Source of the DNA: Rhodoferax sp.
GTDB lineage: Bacteria; Pseudomonadota; Gammaproteobacteria; Burkholderiales; Burkholderiaceae_C
Length of the DNA: 8,843 nt
Reading direction: 5' to 3'
NCBI GenBank assembly: GCA_029946045.1
Contig: JAQSDS010000016.1
Location: 1-8,843 of the forward strand
The notes beneath the pieces are model-generated. The model made no database searches. It was not told the DNA's origin and saw only the letters and a program-made list of their open reading frames with translations. The translations under genes and the position numbers were made by a program. Below are positions 1 through 8,843 of the stretch, in pieces; position 1 is the first letter of the stretch; every line of letters starts with the position of its first letter.

Positions 1-3000
1 GGCAACAGCAGTTACCTTATCAACAACCAGGTGGTGCGCCGGCGCGACGTGCAGGATGTGTTTTTGGGCACCGGGCTGGGGCCGCGTGCTTACGCCATCA
101 TTGGCCAGGGCACCATCAGCCGCATCATCGAGAGCAAGCCCGAGGAGCTGCGACTGTTCCTGGAAGAGGCGGCGGGCGTGTCCAAGTACAAGGAACGCCG
201 GCGCGAAACCGAGAACCGTCTCGGCGACACGCGGGAAAACCTGACCCGGGTCGAAGACATTTTGCGCGAGCTCAACGCCAACCTCGACAAGCTGGAAAAA
301 CAGGCCGAGGTAGCGCAAAAATTCAATGCCCTAACGGCCACGGGCACCCTGAAGCAGCACCAGCTCTGGTTCCTGAAGCGGACTGAGTCGCAGTCTGAGC
401 AGGAGCGGATTCAAAGTGAAGGCCTGACTGCGGTGAATGCGCTGGAAAGCCGCATGGCCGACCTGCGCCACATCGAGGCCGAGCTGGAAGCCGTGCGCCA
501 GGCCCATTACGCCGCGGGCGACCAGGTCAACCAGGCGCAGGGCCGCTTGTACGAAGCCAGTGCCGAGGTCGGGCGGCTGGAGGCCGAGATCCGTTTTGTG
601 GTGGAAGGGCGCCAGCGGGTTGAGCTGCGGCTGCGCACCTTGCAGGAGCAGGCCACCGAATGGGCCATACGCCGCAGTGATGCGGAGGCCGCGCTGGAAG
701 ACCTGGCCGAGCTGGAACTGCTTGGCGAAGATAAAAACGAGGTGCTGGCCGCCCAATTGGAAGAGCAGGCTCAGCACCTGCCAACCATGGAGGATGCCTT
801 GCGCCAGGCCCAGCGCGTCGCCAGCGACCAGCGCGCCAGCGTGGCCCAGGTGCAGCAGCAAATTGGTGTGCTGGCCGCCGAGCAGCGTGGCATTGAGGAA
901 CAGTCGCGCCAGATGGCCACGCGCCGTGAACGCTTGCTGGCTGATCGCAACAACCTGGTGGCGCCCGATGAACACAAACTGGCCGAGCAGCAGCTTTTGC
1001 TGGAACAGGCGCAGGAGGCATCCAGCGTAGCGCAGGCCCGGCTCGAGACCCTGACCGACAGCGCGCCCGAACTTGATGAGCGGCGGCGCGAACAGCAGCT
1101 GGCCTTGAACCGCGAGTCGGCACTGCTTGCCGAGCTGTCGGCCCGGCTGGAGGCGCTCAAGGCGCTGCAGGCCAAGGTCATGACAGACGGCAAGTTGCAG
1201 CCCTGGCTACAAAAGCATGGGCTTAACCACTTGCAGGGCTTGTGGAGCCGCCTGCACATCGAGCAAGGCTGGGAAAACGCCCTGGAAGGCGCCTTGCGTG
1301 AACGCCTGGGCGCGCTGGAAGTGAGCCGCCTCGAGTTGGTGCGGGCCTTTGCGCAAGATGCGCCACCGGCCAAGCTGGCTTTTTACAACGCGCCACCCGC
1401 TGCGCCAGCACCCGTCCAGACTGCGCTGCCCAGGCTGTCGGACTTGCTGCGGCTGCACGATACCGGCCAGAAGGCGGTGCTGAATGACTGGTTGCAGGGC
1501 TGCTTTACCGCCAACAGCCTCGAGGACGCGCTGAGCTGCCGTGACCAATTGCAGGCCGGTGAGCTCATTTATGTCCGGAGCGGCCATGCGGTCGGCCGCC
1601 ACAGCGTCAGTTTTTACGCGCCCGACTCTGAGCAGGCGGGGCTGTTGGCGCGCGCCCAGGAAATTGAAAATCTGGAAAAACAATTACGTGCCCAGGTGCT
1701 GATCAGCGACGAGGCGCGTGCCCTGCTGGTGCGCGCCGAGGCCGCTTATGCCGATGTGGCGCAGCGCCTGGCCAGTAGCCGCAAGGAGGCGACTGAGGCC
1801 CAACAAGCAACCCACGCGCTGCAGGTGCAGACCCTGCAGCTGAGCCAGCAGGCTGAGCAGGCCCGCAGTCGCAGCGCCCAGATTGCCAGCGACCTGGCCG
1901 AAGTGGAAGGCCAACTCGACGAACTGCAGGAGCGCCGCATCACCGCAGAAGGGCGCTTTGAAGAACTCGACATGCAACTCGCCGACGCCCAGCAGCGCCA
2001 TGCCGAACTCGATGACGAGGTGATGGCTGCCGAGCGAAAACTGGCCGCCAGCCGGGAGCAGCTGCGCAGCCTGGAACGCGAAAAACAGGAGGCCACTTTC
2101 AGCCTGCGCAGCCTGGACGCACGCAAGGCCGAGTTGTCGCGCGGCATCGCCACTGCTGTGACGCAGGCAGCAGCGGTAGCGTCTGAAACACAAAGAGCGC
2201 AGGATGAATTGGCCCGCCTCAATGACGCGGCCGCACAAGGCGGCCTGCAGCAGGCGCTGGCGGACAAGCTGGTGCGCGAGCAGGAACTGGGCGCGCAGCG
2301 CAGTCAGTATGACGACCTGACGGCCAAGCTTCGCGCCAGCGATGAGCGCCGGCTGCAACTCGAGCGTGAGCTTGACCCCTTGCGGGCGCGCATCACCGAA
2401 TTTCAGCTCAAGGAACAAGCCGCCCGGCTGGGCTTTGAGCAGTACAGCCAGCTGCTGGCTGATGCCAAGGCCGAGCTGGAGGCGGTGGCGCTGTCCATCA
2501 CGCAGGACAAAGTGCACCTGGCCGGTTTGCAGAGCGAGATTGACCGCATCAACCGAGACATTGGCGCTTTGGGCGCGGTCAATCTGGCCGCACTGGACGA
2601 GCTGGCTGCTGCGAGCGAGCGCAAGCAGTTTCTTGATGCACAAACCGCCGACCTGCAGGAGGCCATGACCACGCTGGAAGACGCCATCAAGAAGATTGAC
2701 GGCGAGACCCGCGAGCTGCTGTCAGGCACCTTCAACCAGGTCAATGCACATTTTGGCAAGATGTTCCCGGAGCTGTTTGGTGGTGGCAACGCCCGCCTGG
2801 TGATCACTGGCGAGGAGATTCTGGACTCTGGTGTGCAGGTGGTGGCGCAGCCGCCGGGCAAGAAAAACCAGAGCATCGCCCTGCTGTCGGGCGGCGAAAA
2901 GGCGCTGACGGCGATTGCGCTGGTGTTTGCCATTTTTCAGCTCAACCCGGCACCGTTTTGCCTGCTCGACGAGGTCGATGCGCCGCTGGACGACGCCAAC

Positions 3001-3189
3001 ACCGAGCGTTACGCCAAGCTGGTGACGCGCATGAGCCGGGAGACCCAGTTCCTGTTCATCAGCCACAACAAGATTGCCATGGAAATGGCCAAACAGCTCA
3101 TCGGCGTCACCATGCAGGAGCAGGGCGTGTCGCGCATTGTGGCGGTGGACATGGATGCCGCGCTGTCGATGACGGAATGGAGTGAATAA
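1..3189 (+). CDS. smc: Chromosome partition protein SMC (5' end cut by window)
   Basis: SMC is a DNA-entrapping ATPase. It forms a homodimer, normally joined by ScpA/ScpB, and organises and segregates the chromosome. The frame is open from base 1, so the GTG at 31 is internal; the fragment is 1062 residues. Family members are about 1170-1180, so roughly 110 residues including the Walker A loop lie off-window. Visible in order (fragment numbering): the end of the N-terminal head (GLGPRAYAIIGQG, then FLEEAAGVSKYKERR near 50-65); a long Glu/Gln/Ala/Leu/Arg-rich coiled coil to about 390; a hinge at about 396-547; the returning coiled coil to about 880; and the C-terminal head. The head has the ABC signature LLSGGEKAL (S963) and Walker B plus D-loop CLLDEVDAPLDD (catalytic E991). 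The hinge lacks the PGGSMTGG-type segment of Bacillus SMC and instead reads SFYAPDSEQAGLLARAQEIE. As I recall, that is a proteobacterial form. The stop overlaps the zipA start by one base, so the gene heads a smc-zipA-ligA-def unit. Identification is very secure. Confidence 0.97.
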   Translation, partial: GNSSYLINNQVVRRRDVQDVFLGTGLGPRAYAIIGQGTISRIIESKPEELRLFLEEAAGVSKYKERRRETENRLGDTRENLTRVEDILRELNANLDKLEKQAEVAQKFNALTATGTLKQHQLWFLKRTESQSEQERIQSEGLTAVNALESRMADLRHIEAELEAVRQAHYAAGDQVNQAQGRLYEASAEVGRLEAEIRFVVEGRQRVELRLRTLQEQATEWAIRRSDAEAALEDLAELELLGEDKNEVLAAQLEEQAQHLPTMEDALRQAQRVASDQRASVAQVQQQIGVLAAEQRGIEEQSRQMATRRERLLADRNNLVAPDEHKLAEQQLLLEQAQEASSVAQARLETLTDSAPELDERRREQQLALNRESALLAELSARLEALKALQAKVMTDGKLQPWLQKHGLNHLQGLWSRLHIEQGWENALEGALRERLGALEVSRLELVRAFAQDAPPAKLAFYNAPPAAPAPVQTALPRLSDLLRLHDTGQKAVLNDWLQGCFTANSLEDALSCRDQLQAGELIYVRSGHAVGRHSVSFYAPDSEQAGLLARAQEIENLEKQLRAQVLISDEARALLVRAEAAYADVAQRLASSRKEATEAQQATHALQVQTLQLSQQAEQARSRSAQIASDLAEVEGQLDELQERRITAEGRFEELDMQLADAQQRHAELDDEVMAAERKLAASREQLRSLEREKQEATFSLRSLDARKAELSRGIATAVTQAAAVASETQRAQDELARLNDAAAQGGLQQALADKLVREQELGAQRSQYDDLTAKLRASDERRLQLERELDPLRARITEFQLKEQAARLGFEQYSQLLADAKAELEAVALSITQDKVHLAGLQSEIDRINRDIGALGAVNLAALDELAAASERKQFLDAQTADLQEAMTTLEDAIKKIDGETRELLSGTFNQVNAHFGKMFPELFGGGNARLVITGEEILDSGVQVVAQPPGKKNQSIALLSGGEKALTAIALVFAIFQLNPAPFCLLDEVDAPLDDANTERYAKLVTRMSRETQFLFISHNKIAMEMAKQLIGVTMQEQGVSRIVAVDMDAALSMTEWSE
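3179..3182 (+). promoter_or_regulatory. Ribosome binding site for zipA inside smc
   Basis: GGAG lies within the last codons of smc, six bases before the ATG at 3189. This supports that start and, with the TAATG stop/start overlap, suggests translational coupling of zipA to smc. Confidence 0.7.
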
Positions 3190-4223
3190 TGTCTTTGCAA
3201 CTGAGTCTGCTGCTCTTGGGTCTTTTGCTGCTGTTGGTTATGGCGGCTTATTACGCCTGGCTGGCCCGGAAAAACAAACTGCGCCAGGCGGAACCGGCCG
3301 CGCCGGGCTCGTCCGATGCGCTGGACGCTCGCATTGAGCCCCATTTGAGCGAGCACCCGCTGGACGGCGACAGCTTTGCCAGCAGCCCGGCACCGGAAAA
3401 AAAACCTGGCCTGGACCCCTTGATCGACGCCATGGCCCCGATTGCGCTGGAGGCGCCGGTGGCGGGCGAAGCCGTGCTGGCGGCACTGCCGTCGACCCGT
3501 CGGGTGGGCAGCAAACCTTTTTCGATCGAGGGCTTCAATACCGTGACGCAGCGCTGGGAGCCGGCTGTGCCAGGACAGCTTTACAGCCAGTTGCAGGCGG
3601 GTGTCCAGTTGGCCAACCGGTCTGGGCCGCTGAACGACATCGAGTTTTCCGAGTTTGTCATGAAGACGCAAAATTTTTGCGATGCCATCAACGGCGCACC
3701 CGACCTGCCGGCCATGCGCAACGAGGTCAACCGGGCTCGCGAACTCGACCAGTTTGCCAGCGGCCACGATGCCCAACTGGTGCTGATGGTGCAAGCGCGC
3801 CGCGCCGCCTGGAGCCCCAGCTATGTCCAGCAAACGGCAGCACGACTCGGCTTTGTCATGGGTGCTACGGCAGGCCGTCTGGTGATTCCTGCCGGCACAG
3901 CCGGCTTGCCGCCCGCCGTGAGCCTGACCTTCGACACGCTGGCCGCCCTGGCTGACGACCCCACCCAATCGGCCTTGCGCCAGGTCACGCTGGGGCTGGA
4001 TGTGGCCCAGGTCGACCAAGGTGAAAAGCCGTTTGAACGGCTGTGTGAAGCGGCAGACGCGCTGGCCCTTGAAATGGATGGCGTGGTGACCGACGACCAG
4101 GGTGCGGCCTTGCCGCCCGAAGCCATGAAGGTGATTGGGTCTGAGCTGGAGCAGTTGTATGACATGCTGGCCCAGCGTGATCTGGCTGCTGGTTCGCCGC
4201 TGGCACGCCGGCTTTTTTCCTGA
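3189..4223 (+). CDS. zipA: Cell division protein ZipA (FtsZ-binding membrane anchor)
   Basis: ZipA tethers FtsZ polymers to the inner membrane and stabilises the early division ring. The 344-residue protein starts with a hydrophobic helix (about residues 3-25, LLLLGLLLLLVMAAYYAWLA) followed by basic residues (RKNKLR). This is the topology expected of ZipA: short N-terminal anchor, cytoplasmic body. Residues 30-108 form a Pro/Ala/acidic linker with no clear fold. From about 112 to 344 lies a globular part. Its last third (LDVAQVDQGEKPFERLCEAA, then MDGVVTDDQGAALPPEAM) aligns by eye with the end of the E. coli FtsZ-binding domain (GGVVLDDERRMMTP). At about 230 residues this part is larger than the 140-residue E. 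coli domain. Context is strong: zipA directly precedes ligA in E. coli as well, and smc-zipA-ligA also occurs in pseudomonads as I recall. The ATG overlaps the smc stop (TAATG) and has GGAG six bases upstream. A run of eight A lies in the linker. ZipA is a divergent family, so the name depends partly on context. Confidence 0.88.
   Translation: MSLQLSLLLLGLLLLLVMAAYYAWLARKNKLRQAEPAAPGSSDALDARIEPHLSEHPLDGDSFASSPAPEKKPGLDPLIDAMAPIALEAPVAGEAVLAALPSTRRVGSKPFSIEGFNTVTQRWEPAVPGQLYSQLQAGVQLANRSGPLNDIEFSEFVMKTQNFCDAINGAPDLPAMRNEVNRARELDQFASGHDAQLVLMVQARRAAWSPSYVQQTAARLGFVMGATAGRLVIPAGTAGLPPAVSLTFDTLAALADDPTQSALRQVTLGLDVAQVDQGEKPFERLCEAADALALEMDGVVTDDQGAALPPEAMKVIGSELEQLYDMLAQRDLAAGSPLARRLFS
3397..3404 (+). 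repeat. Run of eight A in the zipA linker
   Basis: The codons GAA AAA AAA (E70-K71-K72) form an unbroken A8 tract in otherwise GC-rich coding DNA. Gain or loss of one base would separate the membrane anchor from the FtsZ-binding domain. A shift into the frame one base ahead meets a TGA at 3421-3423. The frame one base behind stays open to about 3955. The tract is directly visible; any biological effect is speculation. Confidence 0.5.
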
Positions 4224-6909
<2,686 letters not shown>

Positions 6910-6998
6910 GAGCCTGGGCGGCAGAGCGTTCTGCGCAGGTAAAAGGAGAAGCCCGTAGGGCGGGGGACACATAGTAGAACGCTCTGTCGCCCAGGCTG
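6910..6998. mobile_element. MITE-like inverted-repeat element between def and glnD
   Basis: This 89-base segment fills the whole convergent spacer. Its arms, 6911-6932 and 6976-6997, are inverted repeats of 22 positions. Twenty-one pairs are Watson-Crick and one is G/T (6921 with 6987). The outer ends read AGCCTGGGCG and CGCCCAGGCT; the inner ends read AGAGCGTTCT and AGAACGCTCT. The 43-base centre (6933-6975) contains a small hairpin GCCC-GTA-GGGC (6951-6961). The left arm can also fold on itself as GCAGA-GCGT-TCTGC (6921-6934). CTAG sits directly outside both ends, as expected for a 4-bp target duplication. No coding capacity is evident, so any transposition would need an enzyme supplied in trans. 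The arms, their order and the CTAG copies are directly visible. The mobile origin is inference, since no second copy lies in the window. Alternatives are a vertically kept REP-like repeat or a bidirectional transcription barrier; no T-tract follows either arm, so it is not a classical intrinsic terminator. Confidence 0.6.
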
Positions 6999-7002
6999 CT
7001 AG
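6999..7002. repeat. CTAG direct repeat, right copy (putative target-site duplication)
   Basis: CTAG immediately right of the inverted-repeat element. Its first three bases, read on the minus strand, are the TAG stop of glnD. A following G (7003) makes a possible 5-bp duplication with the left copy. Confidence 0.55.
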
Positions 7003-8843
7003 GCCAGCGCTTCGAGCAGCTCGGTCTCAATCGCGATCTGGGCCCTGTTTTCCTGCAGCTCGGGGCCGTCGATCAAAAAGGTGTCATCCACGCGTTCGCC
7101 CAGGGTGTTGATCTTGGCCAGCTGCACGTTGACCTTGTGCCGGGCCAGCACCCGGGCAATGCTGTAGAGCAGACCAACGCGGTCGCTGGCCGAGATGTTG
7201 AGCAGCCAGCGCTGGCCTTTTTCATCGGGCTGCAGACTCACGCGCGGGGTGATCGGGAAGCTCCTGACGCGCCGTGAAACCCGCCCTTTTCCCGGCGCAG
7301 GCAGCGGTCCGGTTTGCGCTATGGCACGCACCAGCTCGGCCTCCACCATGCTGGACAGCTCATGGTAGAGCTCGGGCATGGCCTGGGCGATGACCTGAAA
7401 GGTATCGAGCGCATAGTGGTTGTAAGCGGTGTGCACGCGCGCATCCAGAATACTGAAGCCGCGCTGCTCGAAGTAACCGCAGATACGGGCAAACAGGTCG
7501 GGCAGGTCGGGGGTGTAAACCAGCACTTGCAGGCCCTCACCCAGTGGCGACAGCCGGGCCCGCACAATGGATTTGCCTGAATTGACGTGACGCGAAAGCT
7601 GGCGTGTGTGCCAGGCAATGTCGGTGGCGTCATGGCGCATGAAGTAGCCCACGTCCACCGTGTCCCACAAGGCCTTGTGCCCCTCGAAGGGTTGGGCGTG
7701 CAGCGCCAGCTGGATCAGGGCTTCGCGTTTGCGGGTTTCCACTTCTACATGCGGGTCGGCGGCGTGGCCACCCAGCACGCGCAGGGTCAGGCGGTACAGG
7801 TCTTCGAGCAGCTTGCCTTTCCAGGCGTTCCAGACCTTGGGCGAAGTGCCGCGTATATCGGCCACGGTAAACAGGTAGAGCGCGGTCAGGTAGCGCTCGT
7901 TGCCCACGCGCTTGGCAAAGGCGGCGATCACGTCGGGGTCGCTGAGGTCTGTTTTCTGCGCCACGCGGCTCATGGTCAGGTGTTCACGCACCACAAAGGC
8001 GATGAGATCGGTGCTTTCCCGGCTCACGTCGTGTTGTTTGCAAAAGCGCATCGCTTCGACTTCCCCCAGCTGTGAGTGGTCGCCGCCCCGGCCTTTGGCG
8101 ATGTCGTGGAACAGGGCGGCTACATACAGCACCCAGGGTTTGTCCCAGCCGCTGGCCAGTTGCGAGCAAAACGGATACTCGTGGGCGTGTTCCACAATAA
8201 AGAAACGCCGCACGTTGCGCAGCACCATGAGCACATGCTGGTCGACGGTGTAGACGTGAAACAGGTCGTGTTGCATCTGCCCGACAATTTTACGGAAAGC
8301 CCACAGGTAGCGCCCCAGTACCGAGGTCTGGTTCATCAGTCGCATGGCGTGGGTGATGCCGCTTTGCTGTTTCAGGATCTGCATGAAGGTGTCGCGGTTG
8401 ACCGGGTCTTTGCGGAAGTCGCCATTCATAAGGTCGCGCGCGTTGTACAGGGCGCGCAAGGTCCGCGCCGACAGGCCGATCATGCCGGCCGTCTGGAACA
8501 CCAGGAAGGTCTCCAGAATGGCATGGGGCTCGCGCTGGTAGATGTCGTCGCTGACCACTTCGAGCATGCCGGCCTTGTCGAAAAAGCGGGCATTGATGAG
8601 GCGCGGCTCGTGGCTGCTCGGTCTCAGGCGCTCTTCGATGTTGAGCAGCAGGATCTGGTTGAGTTGGGTCACGGCCTTGGCCGCCCAGTAGTAGCGTTTC
8701 ATGAGCGCCTCACTGGGGCGCACCATGGACCGCTGGTCGGTGCTTGCTGGCGGCGCTTCAAACCCAAAGGCCTGCGCCACTGCGTTTTGCATGTCAAAAA
8801 TCAACCGGTCTTCGCGTCGTTTGGCAATCAGGTGCAGGCGGGT
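6999..8843 (-). CDS. glnD: PII uridylyltransferase / uridylyl-removing enzyme GlnD (5' end cut by window)
   Basis: GlnD senses glutamine and adds or removes UMP on PII proteins (GlnB/GlnK), thereby setting glutamine synthetase activity and NtrC signalling. The minus-strand frame stays open to base 8843 ([17 protein letters not shown]), so the TTG at 8804 is internal. The 614-residue fragment lacks about 250-280 residues, judged against about 870-890 for full-length proteins, and these hold the nucleotidyltransferase active site. Present (fragment numbering from the right edge): a helical linker with [17 protein letters not shown]; the HD hydrolase domain with [13 protein letters not shown] (H246, D247), VREHLTMS and [10 protein letters not shown]; a first ACT domain at about 437-488 ([15 protein letters not shown]); and a second ACT domain at about 543-595 ([18 protein letters not shown], then [14 protein letters not shown]). 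These match E. coli GlnD closely by eye. The uridylyl-removing site and glutamine-sensing ACT domains appear intact. It converges on def, so it is not part of that operon; its promoter is off-window. Confidence 0.97.
   Translation of the reverse strand, partial: TRLHLIAKRREDRLIFDMQNAVAQAFGFEAPPASTDQRSMVRPSEALMKRYYWAAKAVTQLNQILLLNIEERLRPSSHEPRLINARFFDKAGMLEVVSDDIYQREPHAILETFLVFQTAGMIGLSARTLRALYNARDLMNGDFRKDPVNRDTFMQILKQQSGITHAMRLMNQTSVLGRYLWAFRKIVGQMQHDLFHVYTVDQHVLMVLRNVRRFFIVEHAHEYPFCSQLASGWDKPWVLYVAALFHDIAKGRGGDHSQLGEVEAMRFCKQHDVSRESTDLIAFVVREHLTMSRVAQKTDLSDPDVIAAFAKRVGNERYLTALYLFTVADIRGTSPKVWNAWKGKLLEDLYRLTLRVLGGHAADPHVEVETRKREALIQLALHAQPFEGHKALWDTVDVGYFMRHDATDIAWHTRQLSRHVNSGKSIVRARLSPLGEGLQVLVYTPDLPDLFARICGYFEQRGFSILDARVHTAYNHYALDTFQVIAQAMPELYHELSSMVEAELVRAIAQTGPLPAPGKGRVSRRVRSFPITPRVSLQPDEKGQRWLLNISASDRVGLLYSIARVLARHKVNVQLAKINTLGERVDDTFLIDGPELQENRAQIAIETELLEALA

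Noticed and set aside
31..33. GTG as the smc start
   Set aside because: The frame is open from base 1 and the upstream residues GNSSYLINNQ are conserved SMC head sequence; the true start is off-window.
1684..2643. Minus-strand open frame of 319 codons opposite smc
   Set aside because: It mirrors the repetitive Glu/Gln/Leu codons of the SMC coiled coil, giving Leu/Gln-rich nonsense.
8802..8804. TTG as the glnD start
   Set aside because: The frame continues upstream to the window edge with typical GlnD residues ([13 protein letters not shown]), so the TTG encodes an internal Leu.

Overview
This GC-rich window (all six reading frames are unusually open) looks like the chromosome of a betaproteobacterium. 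The order Burkholderiales is likely, and a Comamonadaceae-type genome (Rhodoferax/Polaromonas/Acidovorax relatives) is the best guess. That placement rests on gene order and on the protein sequences as I remember the families; no search was run.

Layout. Four genes run left to right as one tight block. smc has its 5' end cut by the window edge (1-3189). zipA follows (3189-4223) and shares one base with the smc stop. ligA (4236-6386) starts 12 bases later. def (6373-6909) overlaps the end of ligA by 14 bases. An 89-base spacer (6910-6998) comes next, and then glnD on the opposite strand (6999 to the right edge, 5' end cut off). No RNA genes, CRISPR arrays, transposase genes or phage genes are visible. 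No stretch over 300 bases lacks a gene.

Function. The left block joins chromosome organisation (SMC ATPase), anchoring of the division ring (ZipA, which binds FtsZ), sealing of DNA nicks (NAD-dependent LigA) and removal of the formyl group from new proteins (Def). These are core growth functions, and the overlaps suggest co-transcription and partial translational coupling. GlnD is the nitrogen sensor that uridylylates and de-uridylylates PII proteins. It converges on the block and is probably regulated separately.

The one accessory-looking item is the def/glnD spacer. It is almost entirely a 22-position terminal inverted repeat around a 43-base centre, bracketed by two copies of CTAG. I read it as a small non-autonomous (MITE-like) insertion with a 4-bp target duplication. 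The CTAG copies supply the stop codons of both flanking genes, so insertion left both proteins unchanged. I found no evidence of a new multi-gene system; the rest is conserved housekeeping DNA with minor lineage-specific features.
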